Source of the DNA: Cepaea nemoralis
Lineage: Eukaryota; Mollusca; Gastropoda; Stylommatophora; Helicidae
Reading direction: 5' to 3'
NCBI GenBank assembly: GCA_014155875.1
Contig: JACEFZ010017671.1
Location: 1,117,001 to 1,181,000 of the forward strand
DNA: 64,000 nt
The position numbers were made by a program, and so were the translations under genes. Below the pieces are notes generated by a model, which worked only from the letters and a program-made list of their open reading frames with translations, made no database searches and was not told the DNA's origin. Each line of letters opens with the position of its first letter. Position 1 is the stretch's first letter. Positions 11,105-23,288 of this stretch are shown in pieces.

Positions 11105-12491
11105 TTACTTCAGTTCAGATGCCAGTTTATCAATGTCTGGGCATAAATCCATCGTGCCCAAAGTCATAAGCGCAGCTAGGTTACTGTCGGTGAGTCTGGA
11201 ACGTTGCTTGTTTTTTATAATGGTCATTGCGGAAAATGACTGCTGGCATCTGTAAGTCGAACCAAAACAACAAATGTATCTCTGGGCGAATGAAAGCAAG
11301 TGTTCAAATTGTTCGACAGGTAATAGTCGCCAGAATGAAATCATATGATCAGCTGAAGGTGAAGCAGGAAGCTCCAGAAATTTACATCTCAGTGCAGAAT
11401 TGCATTTCAATTCTATTATTCGTGCTGAAGGTTTTGTTGTAATTGACGGAGCTTGGCATCAGGAAATACGAACGGATTTATGAAGAGGACAACTCTTTTG
11501 TGAGCTCTTGAAATCTCGACTGAAAGATACCCAAAAGACTTTCAAATTTTACTTTGTACTGTAACAAGTCACATTTCTTTTCCACCACACACGTCTTCAG
11601 AGTTGGAAACGCCTCTAAAGTCCCTTCAGTCAGCTGTCCGATAAACAATCGTAGTCTCATTTTAAATGAAGAAATGTAATCTCACACATTTTTGAATAGT
11701 TTGTGTTTTCCTTGGATCCTCGCATTTAAAGAATTTAAATGAGACGTGATGTCCACCAAGCCATTAAGCCAGTCACCGTTCAGCAAACACTCCCGTTATG
11801 TAAAAAAATTATTAAGTTGCATGTCCCTCACAGGACGTAGCAGTCAACCCCAGCATTTTCGCTGTTCGTGATTCCTGGGCAAATTTTACGTTCAGTAGTT
11901 TGCCATTGCTTTCTGAACGACCGGCTCCTATATGTAGGCAATTCATTTATTTCAGACAGAAACAGATAGACACTATTTTTCAGTGCCCAGAAACGTGACA
12001 GAACTTACCCTTTAGATAGCCATCTGACATCACAGTGTAACAGTAGCTCACCGTATTCCTAGTTCAGGTCTGATAGAAACTGTCTGAACTCATGCCTGTT
12101 TACTTCGAATTTTGTTCACACATCTCAGAACAACATCCATGACATGTTTCAGATTTAATGTCTTTCCACACAGAGCTTCTTGGTGAATGATACAATGATA
12201 TTTTAATATAGTGCGGCCAAGAAACTGTTCCAATAATGCTAGACATCCAGACATTTTACCCGTCAAAGCCGGAGCACCGTCGGTGCATACACTGTCCAAT
12301 TTGGTCCATTCTATGTTGTTTTTCTCTGCACACAACTTCAGAGTTTCAAACAGATCAGTCCTTTTGGTAGTTGCATGCATCGATTCAAGCCCTAGAAGTT
12401 CTTCAATGACTTCAAAATTATCGTTTATTGCTCGAACAAGAACTGCGACCTGAGCTGTGTCAGAAATTTCAGTGGATTCATCCATTGCCAA
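11105..12491 (-). pseudogene. hAT transposase remnant
   Basis: Three open pieces of one transposase remain on the minus strand. 12491-12090 has the middle (DDE / RNase-H-like) region, with DESTEISDTAQVAVLVRA and CTDGAPALTGKMSGC, followed by a KYHCIIHQEALCGK segment. 11660-11478 is an intermediate piece. 11410-11105 has the C-terminal hAT dimerisation region, with FGSTYRCQQSFSAM and LTDSNLAALMTLGT. The style resembles the GTF2I-repeat/SCAN-like hAT proteins often misannotated as host genes. A SINE-A insertion and frame changes make it non-functional. Confidence 0.85.
11819..11928 (-). mobile_element. SINE-A copy nested in the hAT element
   Basis: The reverse complement carries AGAAAGCAATGGCAAACTAC, the TTGCCCAGGAATCACGAACA segment and the GTTGACTGCTACGTCCTG tail. 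The tRNA head is missing. It must be younger than the hAT insertion. Confidence 0.85.
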
Positions 12492-13139
12492 TGAATAAAA
12501 ATTTACAATTTACAAAATCCGCAAATTAAGCTAGGCATAAACATAAATTTATCCGTCCAGTCGTCGTTGAATTCACGACAAGCGACGTCTTCACATTTTC
12601 GCTTTTTACCATTGTTTTATTTTAGATTTTCCACACACATGTTTATCGGCTTTAATGGTTAATTTTTATTTGAAAAAAAAAAAAAAATCTAATTTCAACA
12701 CAATACTACCGACTCTGCTAAACAGTTGTAACAGACGACAACATGGCGCTCTTGCACACTCTGATTGGTCGACAAGGCTGGGCTATGGGAACTTCATAAC
12801 GTTTCGTTGCGATCTGAACAGGCGCATTCTATAATATCTAAGCATAACAACCACGGGCAGAGTAAATTATCGCACGCTGACGGAACGCTCTGAGTGCATT
12901 ATTGAAATTATTAAAATGTATTATATTAAATAACGAGGCCTCGCGTGCCACTTTCTGACAGTTGGCGGGCCACAAGTGGCCCGCGGGCCGTGGTTTGGAA
13001 ACCGCTGCATACACCTTTCCCGTGGCATGATGCGATTCCTAGCTTATTTCGTAAATCACCAAAGAAGAACATCGACTTAAAAACTACAGAAATATTCTTA
13101 GAATATTGTGGACCAGAAAAAGGCAAACATTGACATTTT

Positions 13140-13400
13140 ACCAGATCTGAACATCGAAGAAAACTGGCCTAAAAACAGCAAAATGTCTGGGAAACTGAAA
13201 TACTGTGGCCATATTTAACTCCACAGTGGTTCGAACAGAAGAGCGATGGAAGGCGTGGTTCCTGGAAGAAGTAGCACTGGTCGACCAGCACGAAGATGGA
13301 CACTGGTCATCGCAGGCGCCTTGGGCATGACGTGGATGGGGAATAGCAAAAGATCTAGAGGGACATTCTGCAAAGAACTTGTTACATTGTGAGCACAAGA
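13140..13400 (+). mobile_element. LINE 3'-end remnant
   Basis: Frames with stops spell GKLKYCGHI and then RSSTGRPARRW, the short conserved stretch that follows the RT domain near the 3' end of many RTE/CR1-like LINEs. Nothing else of the element is left. Confidence 0.5.
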
Positions 13401-13536
13401 ACGTCAGTTACGGCAATGACTTGCAGTTTGACTTCTCGTTCAGAAATATACTGCAAACTATTGCACGTAACATTGTCTGGAGAATCAACCTGCGATTGAT
13501 TGTTCGCGGCGTCCTGCGAGGGACATGCAACATTAA

Positions 13537-14117
13537 AAGTCAGTAATAGATAACCAGTAACTTGGTCTGGCAGATAACCAGTAACTTAGTCTGACAGATA
13601 ACCAGTAACTTAATGTGACAGAGAACCAATAACCTAGTCTGACAGATAACCAGTAACTTAGTCTGACAGATAACCAGTAACTTAGTCTGACAGATAACCA
13701 GTAACTTAATGTGACAGAGAACCAATAACCTAGTCTGACAGATAACCAGTAACTTGGTCTGGCAGATAACCAGTAACTTAGTCTGACAGATAACCAGTAA
13801 CTTAATGTGACAGAGAACCAATAACATAGTCTGACAGATAACCAGTAACTTAGTCTGACAGATAACCAGTAACTTAGTCTGACAGATAACCAGTAACTTA
13901 ATGTGACAGAGAACCAATAACCTAGTCTGACAGATAACCAGTAACTTAGTCTGACAGATAACCAGTAACTTAGTCTGACAGATAACCAGTAACTTAATGT
14001 GACAGAGAACCAATAACCTAGTCTGACAGATAATCAGTGACTTAGTCTGACAGAGTACCAGTAACTTAGCCTGACAGATAACCAGTAACTTAGCCTGACA
14101 GATAACCAGTAACTTTG
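13537..14117. repeat. 24-bp tandem array with 96-bp higher-order period
   Basis: The basic unit is CAGTAACTTAGTCTGACAGATAAC (first 20 bases CAGTAACTTAGTCTGACAGA). A variant marked AATGTGACAGAGAACC recurs at about 13612, 13708, 13804, 13900 and 13996, exactly every 96 bp. The array is therefore organised as four-unit blocks. Because 24 is divisible by three, one minus-strand frame stays open for about 200 codons, but that frame is a by-product. Confidence 0.95.
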
Positions 14118-14200
14118 TCTGCTCTACTATTAAGGAGTCTGTCCTACTACTGGGCGTGTCCATCGGGTATCGGATAATGTGGTGGTCTCTTGATATAGGC

Positions 14201-14392
14201 TCTATGGCGAACGGGTTACAAATGCAATTCGTAATCCCGCATACAGCGTTCGAAACACAACTGCGGGCGGTTTGGAATCAGGCCGCCTTGCGTTGGTCGT
14301 TCAGAAAGCAATGGCAAACTACTGAACTTAAATTTGCCAAGAAATCACAAACAGCCAAAAAACACTAGGGTTGACTTCCAAGGATATGCAAC
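14201..14392 (+). mobile_element. SINE-A copy
   Basis: Near-complete copy: head TATGGCGAACGGGTTACAAA, the CGCATACAGCGTTCGAAACA segment, the central CAGAAAGCAATGGCAAACTA, and a tail ending in GGATATGC. Confidence 0.85.
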
Positions 14393-14664
14393 GAACTATA
14401 TTTAGAAGTTAGCCTTGATTATCAAATAAACGGCCGTGAACCACACAGGTGGTTGTTGTGGAGAGGAGGAGAGTTAGCAAGGAGTAACGGAGTTGCACGG
14501 CAGACAAAGAGGTGGAAGACAAGGGGGAAAATATGACTCGACAACTCACATACTTTCAGGTCCTGGTACGAGGTTCTGATGATCGAGTGAAATGATGTAC
14601 GATGATCGCCCTTAGCTACATTACACATCATGCTTATGAATCTGTAATAAAGTAGCCAGCGCTA

Positions 14665-14885
14665 CTATTAGTACGTCACTCAAAATGTTGAATGTGCTCT
14701 GTGTAACAGGTAGTAAGGTAGTGCATCACTCAAGAAGTTGAATGTACTCTGTGTAACCAATAGTAAGGTGATCGGAGATACTAGTACATCACTCAAGATG
14801 TTGAATGTACTCCATGTAACCAGTGGTAATGTGGCCGAAGCTATCAATACATCTCTCAACACGTTGAATGTACTTTACGTAACCA
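14665..14885. repeat. diverged ~60-bp tandem repeat (4 units)
   Basis: Four degenerate copies built around GTTGAATGTACTCTGTGTAA, each preceded by a TCACTCAA-like stretch and separated by variable AGTAAGGTGATC-type sequence. Confidence 0.8.
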
Positions 14886-16158
14886 TAAGGTACACATAAT
14901 CACAGCAGGCCCAGCAATGCATGTCTATGAATCTACTCCATGTAGCAACACAGAGCAGAAACCAGTCAGCTGATGTTGTAGACCAGTAGTCTCATCCATG
15001 GTGATATTATATATAGACACAGGTTTTGTAACCACCTACTAGCCCAAAGATCAAGGTTTGAACCCTCAGATTATGAGACATTCTTGTTTCGTCTGTGTCC
15101 AGCTCTGTGAGGGAGCTCGGGGTTAGGAAATAAATGACGGGGATTGAAACCTAACCTTGTAAAATGTATACATGAGATTTCTCTGCGAAAGAAAACGCTC
15201 AACCAGGAAGAGAACTGGCCACTTTACCTCATGATGCCCTGAGTTAGCATAAGTTAAAGTCTGTCAGTTCGACTCAACCGTGTCGTATCATTATATGTAA
15301 TAACATTACGCTAACCTTGTGCTAAGAGATAAAGATGTTAAAGCCAAAGAAAATATCCTTGCTATTCAAACCGGGTACATTTCTTACACTAACTTATGCC
15401 CAAACAGGAATAACGTCGTGTACCACATTCGTGGGGTACAGCTTCAGATGCATTAGGTTTTCTTCAGTTCTCGCAGCCTGCGATTCCCGCGCAAATCTAC
15501 TCACTCTTTCAACATCACGCCATCTACCTTGCCTCTTGACCTAGTTACATCGCTTGCGCGTCCCTGCTTTCTGCCAGGCAAATAAAACGTTTCCAGCTCG
15601 CCCCCTTTTCAGCCGTGAACCTTTCCTTACAATTCAGAGGCGAATATACCATATAGGCCAGCCGGTCGCCTCACAAGCCGTGCACCCACACACATACTGC
15701 CAAAATGCAATGAGTAAATCAACTAAACCGGAAAGTGTAACTGTTCAGTGTTACAAGAACACAATAGCAAGTAACATAATTGATAGTGCGACTAGAAAGC
15801 CTTCGTTAGGCCACAAAAATAAAAAGACTAATATAACAACATTTTAAAATAAAAGGCGACGAAAAGAGTTACTTGACAGAGATTCTGGAGACATTTTTTA
15901 ATTTTGTGTAATCGATTTTGACGTTTCGATCACATCAACAGTGACTTTGGTATCTTTTTATTTGTATTTTCGTTTTTATGTAATTGCAATAGTCTTTCTT
16001 TTTGTGTGTTGACGAAGGCTTTTTATCCGCAACGTCCATGCTGTCACTTGTGATTGTGTTCTTGTGACGCTGACCAATTCCCCTGCCCGCTGTTATGGAT
16101 TTGTTCATTGTATTTTAACCAATTAACTGCGGTTCCACTGACTCCAAATACTGCCGAA
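14886..16158. other. no gene seen; weak tRNA-like segment
   Basis: Over 1.2 kb without a supported gene. A box-B-like AAGGTTTGAACCCTC near 15052 suggests an old SINE head. The short frames at 15335-15847 have no recognisable domain and are probably chance. Confidence 0.4.
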
Positions 16159-16159
16159 G

Positions 16160-16350
16160 GAGGTCAGCGTGGCCAAATGTTCTTAAACATCCGGTGTGCT
16201 GATGCCTAGGTAGCGGGTTCAATCCCTACATTATCCCGTTGGAGTTATATGTTCAATCCTCGTCCTTGACTTGGAGACGTAAATTACAATTACATGAGAA
16301 GTTAGAGTGGGTTCGCCTAATGGCGAGGGACACTGGTAACAGAGAAAGCT
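16160..16350 (+). mobile_element. SINE-E copy
   Basis: Head AGGTCAGCGTGGCC and box-B-like GGGTTCAATCC, then a body reading CTTGGAGACGTAAATTACAA and GTTAGAGTGGGTTCGCC. The same parts appear in reverse at 28571-28774, which defines the family. Confidence 0.8.
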
Positions 16351-17107
16351 AATTCACACCCAAAATTCAGTCCAGTGCCCTAGTAGTGGCACATGGACTA
16401 CGCTTGAGTTGAAATCCAGCGAGCACAAGCAAAAAATACTGCCGAAGACACACAATAGCACAATGCAAGGATTAGGGATATTGATCTGTGCATTGATGTG
16501 CCAGATTGTTGAAGCTGAATGCCCAGCACTGGAAGAATGCTGCTCTGAAAATGTTGGTTCTGGGGTAGACACAGCTTAACAGCATTGGTATCTGAGACTG
16601 CACTGGACACGTTGGGAGCTCCACATAATGCTTACCCACTGGATACTCAACGGGTCATCGCACACACACACACAAAACAAGCCATTTTCTACAACGCACT
16701 AAGTTAAAGAATATATCAATTACTGTTCATTCATTGGCACCTTGCCGTCTTGACAGACGATGATTTGTTACATTGTGCTTCAGAAAGGCTTACTAACTAC
16801 AACCCACGGCTGTTAAGGCCAATTCGCGCTGTACATGTTCGTCAACTGTGGATGCATGTAAACACCTGGTCATTTTCACCATCATGCACCATCTTACGTC
16901 TCACACGTCACACCGTCTTACACAATTACTGCTACGAATTGTGTAAACATATGTTGCCACACAGCTCTGCCTATGGGCATTTTGTTGTAGTCTGTGGCAA
17001 AAGCATCACCAACATGCGAATAAAGCCGTCCAGCTCGCTTTACTAAGCTAAACCATAACACGTAGACATGGTTCTCCGCAAACATGGGATTATACATAAT
17101 ATCCTAT
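16351..17107. other. no gene seen
   Basis: Unique sequence with a short CA repeat near 16661. The small frames show no domain. Confidence 0.4.
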
Positions 17108-17208
17108 GATCCTTAGTGGACCCAGCCTACAATGGGTACCAGGGAATGTTCTGGAATCTAAAGGCGGCCGGAGTGATATTAACCCATCACCCATTTAGTG
17201 CCGATTGC
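17108..17208 (+). mobile_element. SINE-C body
   Basis: Reads GGGTACCAGGGAATGTTCTG, then a segment aligning with the GACCACATCAGCCACCAGTG part of SINE-C at 24.88 kb, then GCTCTACACAAAATATGAGG. The tRNA head is not recognisable. It runs without a break into the 66-bp array. Confidence 0.7.
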
Positions 17209-18005
17209 TCTACACAAAATATGAGGCTAACACCACTTACCCTGTGCGGCTCAAGCTGTGGAACAGGATCATATGTGGTACAAAATATGGGGCTAACACC
17301 ACTTACCCTGTGCGGCTCAGGATCTGGAACAGGATCATATGTGGTAAAAAATATGGGGCTAACACCACTTACCCTGTGCGGCTCAGGATGTGGAACAGGA
17401 TCATATGTGGTAAAAAATATGGGGCTAACACCACTTACCCTGTGCGGCTCAGGATCTGGAACAGGATCATATGTGGTAAAAAATATGGGGCTAACACCAC
17501 TTACCCTGTGCGGCTCAGGATGTGGAACAGGATCATATGTGGTAAAAAATATGGGGCTAACACCACTTACCCTGTGCGGCTCAGGATGTGGAACAGGATC
17601 ATATGTGGTAAAAAATATGGGGCTAACACCACTTACCCTGTGCGGCTCAGGATGTGGAACAGGATCATATGTGGTAAAAAATATGGGGCTAACACCACTT
17701 ACCCTGTGCGGCTCAGGATGTGGAACAGGATCATATGTGGTAAAAAATATGGGGCTAACACCACTTACCCTGTGCGGCTCAGGATGTGGAACAGGATCAT
17801 ATGTGGTAAAAAATATGGGGCTAACACCACTTACCCTGTGCGGCTCAGGATGTGGAACAGGATCATATGTGGTAAAAAATATGGGGCTAACACCACTTAC
17901 CCTGTGCGGCTCAGGATGTAGAACAGTATCATATGTGGTAAAAAATATGGGGCTAACACCACTTACTCTGTGCGGCTCAGGATGTGGAACAGGATCATAT
18001 GTGGT
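17209..18005. repeat. 66-bp tandem array derived from a SINE-C tail
   Basis: Twelve nearly identical 66-bp units starting ATATGGGGCTAACACCACTT. The first unit is continuous with SINE-C sequence and matches the 3' end of the copy at 24.92-24.97 kb. The array is therefore an amplified SINE tail. The 66-bp period (22 codons, no stop) keeps frames open, giving a 349-codon frame at 17116-18165 with a 22-residue repeat. I do not consider it a gene. Confidence 0.92.
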
Positions 18006-18249
18006 TTATTTGTCCGTAGATGTGCTGTTCCCGTACCTGTCTTGCATAAGCCGCTTGTTTCTAAACTCAGGAGAGGAACGAGAGCTCCGCTGTACCGTCT
18101 CGGTGGAGAAGGTACTGTTTGCCGGGTTGGAAGAAAAGTCTCTACTACAGCGTCGCTTCGCTTGATGCAAGGTACTCACAGGGTCACACCACCTAAACGT
18201 TACTTCAAAGGAACTAAGGGTTAAACCTCAGTCTTCCTGGGGATTTATA
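18006..18249. other. no gene seen
   Basis: Short non-repetitive stretch between two arrays. Confidence 0.4.
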
Positions 18250-19252
18250 AACCAACCAACCAACTAAACAACCAACAAAGCAACCAACCAACTAACCATC
18301 CAACCAAGTAAACAACCATCCAACAACCAACCAGCCAGCCAACTAACAAACCAACTAACAAATCAACTAACAAATCAACTAACAAATCAACTAACAAATC
18401 AACTAACAAATCAACTAACAAATCAACTAACAAATCAACTAACAAATCAACTAACAAATCAACTAACAAATCAACTAACAAATCAACTAACAAATCAACT
18501 AACAAATCAACTAGCAAATCAACTAACAAATCAACTAACAAATCAACTAACAAATCAACTAACAAATCAACTAACAAATCAACTAACAAATCAACTAGCA
18601 AATCAACTAACAAATCAACTAACAAATCAACTAACAAATCAACTAACAAACCAACTAACAAATCAGCTAACAAATCAACTAACAAATCAACTAACAAATC
18701 AACTAAAAAATCAACTAACAAATCAACTAACAAATCAACTAACAAATCAACTAACAAATCAACTAACAAATCAACTAACAAATCAACTAACAAATCAACT
18801 AACAAATCAACTAACAAATCAACTAACAAATCAACTAACAAACCAACTAACAAATCAACTAACAAATCAACTAACAAACCAACTAACAAATCAACTAACA
18901 AACCAACTAACAAATCAGCTAACAAACCAACCAGCTAGCCAACCATCCAGCCGACATATCAACCAACCAGCCGGCCAGCTAACCAACCGACCAACAAACC
19001 AACCAGCCAAATAGCAAACCAACCAGTCAACCAACCAACCAATCAACCATGCAACCAACCAACCAACCAAGCAGCCATCGAACCAGCCAACAACAAACAA
19101 ACAAACCAACTAACAAACCAACCAGTCAGCAAACCAACAAACTAACACACCAACCTTCCAGCCAACCCAACAAACCAATAAGCTAACCAACCAACCAAAT
19201 AACCAACAAACTAACCAATCAACCAACCAAGCAACTAACTAACCAACCAATC
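18250..19252. repeat. 12-bp (AACAAATCAACT)n array in an (AACC)n-rich block
   Basis: The core 18340-18945 consists of about 50 copies of AACAAATCAACT with few substitutions (CCAACT, TCAGCT and TCAACTAG variants). It is flanked on both sides by looser AACCAACC/AACTAACC sequence. The Leu-Leu-Val-Asp frame on the minus strand is a repeat artefact. Confidence 0.95.
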
Positions 19253-19472
19253 ATCTCTTCTTTGCCCGGTGTTACACTTCTCACCACGGCCTCATGGTTA
19301 AGATCTACACATCACAGTACACAATCAGAAACAGACCTACCAGACTTACCACGAGACAATTTGTTTCTTCTCTTTCTTCGTGCCTCTTTCGTCGGAATTG
19401 TGCACCACTCTAGCTCAGGTGTTAGCGTGTACAACATCCGATTGCATTTGTGTCAAGGTTACTTCTTCTGCA

Positions 19473-19748
19473 GGTCTCCCTGGCCTAGATGTTAGCGACT
19501 TTCTCCGTAATCCCGTATACTCTCGTGAGTAACGTGACGACGGCGAGAATCGGTAGCGGTTCTAACCGCGTCGGTAACTTACGCGGTAACTTACGCGGTA
19601 ACATACGTGGTAACGTATGTGAGCCGGTCGCTCAGAAAGCAATGGCAAACTACTGAGCCTAATCTTGCCAAGAAATCAACAATCAGCTGAAAGATACTGA
19701 TGTTGACAGCGATGTCCTGTAAAGGATATGCAAAACATTTTTTTTTAA
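19473..19748 (+). mobile_element. SINE-A copy, variant head (A2)
   Basis: The head GGTCTCCCTGGCC and TTTCTCCGTAATCCCGTATA matches the copy at 47180. A short internal tandem repeat (CGGTAACTTACG) precedes the shared CAGAAAGCAATGGCAAACTA and the GTTGACAGCGATGTCCTG tail. It ends in a T/A-rich stretch. Confidence 0.85.
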
Positions 19749-20130
19749 ACTTCTTCTAGGCATATTCCATTCCAGGCAGCGACTATCTACCCGTGAACTG
19801 ACAGTTTTGCGAGGACCACTGCTGTATGATGTATACTATCCACACTGAACTTTCTGTCTTTGGCCATCCGAGAAAACCAGATGAACGAATTCATCACAAA
19901 AGAAGTCATACGTTTAAAATCATTAGAATCCAAGGGTTCCAGAGAAAAATCCCCTGCCTTATACTGAGATTCGAATCGAAGTAACTTCTGAGTCTTTTGC
20001 TGACATAAATGTCTCAGGCTGATTGCCTCTACAAGTTTGGTTTGAAAAACAAACAAACAAACAAACAAACAAACAAACAAAACAATAAAACAAACAAACA
20101 AATATCATGCTAATCAACTCTGCCTTAGTG
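19749..20130. other. no gene seen; (AAAC)n at 20048-20100
   Basis: Contains an AAAC tetranucleotide repeat. No supported gene. Confidence 0.5.
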
Positions 20131-20689
20131 TTTACGTTAACTACTTTCTGTCAAAGTCGCTTCTTGATCAAGACAAGTACTTCTAAACGCGCCTGTCCAA
20201 GACAGCAGCTATTGTAATGCATTCTGCCCAAAGACATGCTAAGGTATCTGCTATTTGAACGCTTTCCAGCAAAACCTACTTCTTCAAGGCTATCTGTGCA
20301 AAGATATCTATTGTTTTTAATGTGTTCTGTCCACATACATAAGCTATTTTAACGCTTTATTTCCAGGATATCTGTTGTGTTAACGCTTTCTGTCAAATAA
20401 TCTGCCATTGTAACTCTTTCTGTCTACGCCATCTGTTATTTTTACGCTTTTTGTCAAAAATAGCTACCATTTTAACTCGTTCTGTCTAAGACATTCGTTG
20501 TTATAGTTCTTTCCATCCATGACATCTATAATTTTAACTGTATTCTCACAAGACAAGCACTACTACATTTGTTCACAGTAACAGCTATTTTTAACTCTTT
20601 CTATCACCTGCTATGTAAACACTTTCTGTCCAAGATCTATATTATGATAACTAATTCTTTCCAATGCATTTGCTATTTTAACTCTCTTT

Positions 20690-20690
<1 letters not shown>
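20131..20690. repeat. diverged ~38-bp tandem repeat
   Basis: Successive degenerate units of the type GCTATTTTAACGCTTTCTGT followed by CCAAGACATCTG-like sequence. The same unit type reappears at 21740-21850 after the tetranucleotide block. Confidence 0.7.
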
Positions 20691-20964
<274 letters not shown>

Positions 20965-21024
20965 CCCTCGCTTATTGTAACTATCCCTGACAACTGTTCT
21001 TCAAATTAATAACAACTAGAACAC

Positions 21025-21290
21025 AGATGTTTAAAGTAACAACAAGGGCAGAAATGCTTAAAGTTACAGTTAGAACAGAAATGCTTCAAATGACAGTAAC
21101 AAGGACAGACATGGTTAACATAACTGCAAGGAAAGAGATTTTTAAAGTAACAGTTAGGACATGCATGTGTAAAACACAACTAGGATTGAGATGGTTAAAG
21201 CAACAGCTAGGACAGAGATGGTTAAAGTAAGGCACAAGGGTTTAAAGCAACAACTAAGGACACATATTTTTAAAGTAACAGCTTGCAAAG
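21025..21290. repeat. diverged ~33-bp tandem repeat
   Basis: Units of the form ATGTTTAAAGTAACAACAAG with variants (GAAATGCTTAAAGTTACAGT, GAGATGGTTAAAGCAACAGC). Confidence 0.75.
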
Positions 21291-22082
21291 TAGGAACGAA
21301 CGAACAAACATGTATTTTAAACGGGTTAAACATTTAGCACGCTGGTCTGTCTAACATTCTGCCCTTATTCTTCTTCATTTTCTGTTACTTGTTCTTGTTC
21401 TTCTTATTTTTGTTCTTGTTCTTCTTAATAAAACCCAAGTTTAACAGCCAGTCCCCTTTACGTAGACCAACATATTCAACACATGCTAATAACTATTGCC
21501 ACACCATTCATTAATATTACTCAGTCGTGTAGTATTGATTTTTGCATTTCTCTAATGTCTTTATAATGCATATATTTTATATTGTTGGTATTCTCAGTTA
21601 GCCTTGAATGATGTGTGAATGAAATAATGTATGAAAGAGTGATAGAAGGGCAGAATGTAAGACGGGCCTGCGTACCAAGTTCTTAACCCATTGAAAATAA
21701 AGTTTGTTCGTTCGTTCGTTCGTTTGTTCGCTCGTTCGTTCACAGTAATTGCTATTTTTAACTCTTTCTCTCATCTGCTATGTAAACCCTTTCTGTCAAA
21801 GATCTATGTTATGGTAACTAATTCTGTCCAATGCAATTGCTATTTTAACTGTCTGTCTGTCCGTCCATCCGCTCGCTAGCGCGTTCGTTCATTCACTCGT
21901 TTGTTTGTTCACTTGTTCACTCGTTCGCTTTTTCGCTCGTTCGTTCGTTTTTCTTCTTCGTCGCTTCTCTTTAGAGGGTATTACGTCACACTTAATTATA
22001 CAGGCCAATAGTCAGCCTGTCCGACTTCAGCATACATTTGTGTAAGGTCTGATTTATCTAGACAGATTCCACGCAAAGCCAC
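21291..22082. repeat. TTCTTGTT-rich and (CGTT)n-rich low-complexity DNA
   Basis: A TTCTTGTTCTTCTT block (about 21367-21430) and CGTT/CGCT tetranucleotides (21700-21730 and 21880-21960). No gene. Confidence 0.7.
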
Positions 22083-22420
22083 GGGCTGTATCTACCCGTG
22101 GGTACGGTTTTTTTTCTTTTTAATGTTGCTAAGGCGGCGGCTTTACGGCCTACTCTGTACGATTTTCAACAGCCATGCGATTTTTAACGTGCACGGCTGC
22201 ACGCGAGAACTGTTGTTTGGGCCCCTGTCCGAGAAGGTTAGGTATTTGATCTCACTACCCAAGAGATCAGAGATAATTCTGTCATCGTTAGATATCAGTG
22301 GTTCTCGAAGAAATCGCCACCCTATGCTGAGATCGAAACTGTTACCGTCTGAGCTTAAGGCGGGCACCGTAACCTGTCAGCCACGCAGCTCATCCTTCTC
22401 TAAGATGACATATAAAGGTA
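22083..22420 (-). mobile_element. SINE-G-like dispersed repeat
   Basis: On the minus strand it reads a tRNA-like start (GCGTGGCTGACAGGTTACGG), a TTGGGTAGTGAGATC segment, and an ACGTTAAAAATCGCATGGCT segment. The last two recur in diverged form in the copy at 38395-38750. Confidence 0.6.
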
Positions 22421-22549
22421 CAGATAAAAGGTAGTCCAATAGCACTTGCTGCCGTAGGGTTGATAGAGTTAGGTCTTAACATATTCCATGCCGCGACATA
22501 TGAAGTGAGGTGAACAGTTCCATTTCCCACCGCTTTTCATTCCCAGAAT

Positions 22550-22702
22550 ATTCTGAAAATGATCTAGTGCCCACTGTTATGAGAATGGGTCGACCCCAGA
22601 GCCATCCTGATAGGAAAAAATTACTCTCGCTATTGCTGGGGATTGAACCCGTACCTCTATCTCGCAAGCAAACGCACTAACCACTAGGCCATCTCGGCGC
22701 CA
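22550..22702 (-). mobile_element. SINE-F copy upstream of actin
   Basis: The reverse complement begins GGCGCCGAGATGGCCTAGTG, has a box-A match TGGCCTAGTGG and a box-B match GGTTCAATCCC, then continues into GGTCGACCCATTCTCA. The body resembles 31535-31690, and head and tail resemble 28230-28395. It looks like a tRNA gene at first sight, but the body marks it as a SINE. Confidence 0.75.
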
Positions 22703-22916
22703 GATAACATCAGCCTAACAGAAAGACTCCAGATTCTCAAGGCCAACTTCAAAATGATATCCTCTGACCACACTCCTCCAACTGGAGCGCGCCGACACTG
22801 CACAGCAAATACCGACCAGTCTTTGCTTTCGCCTCTACTCTTTAAGGATTTCGGTTCCCACCCCCTGCTCACTTTTCCTTGTTTCATGCCAGGCTGCGAA
22901 TGCACAGCACCCGTTG

Positions 22917-23010
22917 CCAAATAAGGATGTGTAACAGGGAACGTTTTCTTGGAAAAGCCGGCTGCCCCTCCAGAGCCGGTATAAAACGTCGTGAACTTCT
23001 CTCAGTCTGC
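22917..23010 (+). promoter_or_regulatory. actin core promoter (CArG box, TATA box, initiator)
   Basis: CCAAATAAGG at 22917-22926 is a perfect CC(A/T)6GG CArG box, the site bound by serum response factor in many actin promoters. TATAAAA lies at 22980-22986, and an initiator-like CTCAGTCT about 20 bases further at 23001-23008. The spacing implies a start near 23005-23010 and an 80-base 5' leader with no leader intron. The assignment of SRF is from family knowledge and not shown here. Confidence 0.75.
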
Positions 23011-23048
23011 CACAGTGTTCGTACAGAGCCCATTTACTACCGGTGTAA

Positions 23049-23288
<240 letters not shown>

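Larger units (their letters stand above)
10822..13007 (-). mobile_element. hAT-superfamily DNA transposon, decayed
   Basis: The ends are short inverted repeats: left CAGTGGTTCCCAAGC, right (reverse complement) CAGCGGTTTCCAAACC, of the hAT type CAGnGGTT. Just inside both ends lie sequences rich in GGGCC/GGCCC. The flanks (ACATACAT / CATACACC) are only partly alike, so an 8-bp target duplication is not clean. Transposase remnants lie on the minus strand, and a SINE-A copy has inserted at 11819-11928. The span is about 2.2 kb. Confidence 0.85.

Noticed and set aside
13540..14163. 207-codon minus-strand frame with an 8-residue repeat
   Set aside because: A direct consequence of the 24-bp array; no independent coding evidence.
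17116..18165. 349-codon plus-strand frame with a 22-residue repeat
   Set aside because: The 66-bp unit is a SINE tail amplified in tandem; the period is a multiple of three, so an overlapping second frame is open as well. No start context, splice signal or domain supports a protein.
18245..18925. 226-codon Leu/Val/Asp repeat frame
   Set aside because: Generated by the 12-bp array AACAAATCAACT on the opposite strand.
22620..22702. free-standing tRNA gene upstream of actin
   Set aside because: Box A and box B are present, but the sequence goes on into a body shared with other SINE-F copies, and several positions do not pair as a tRNA would.
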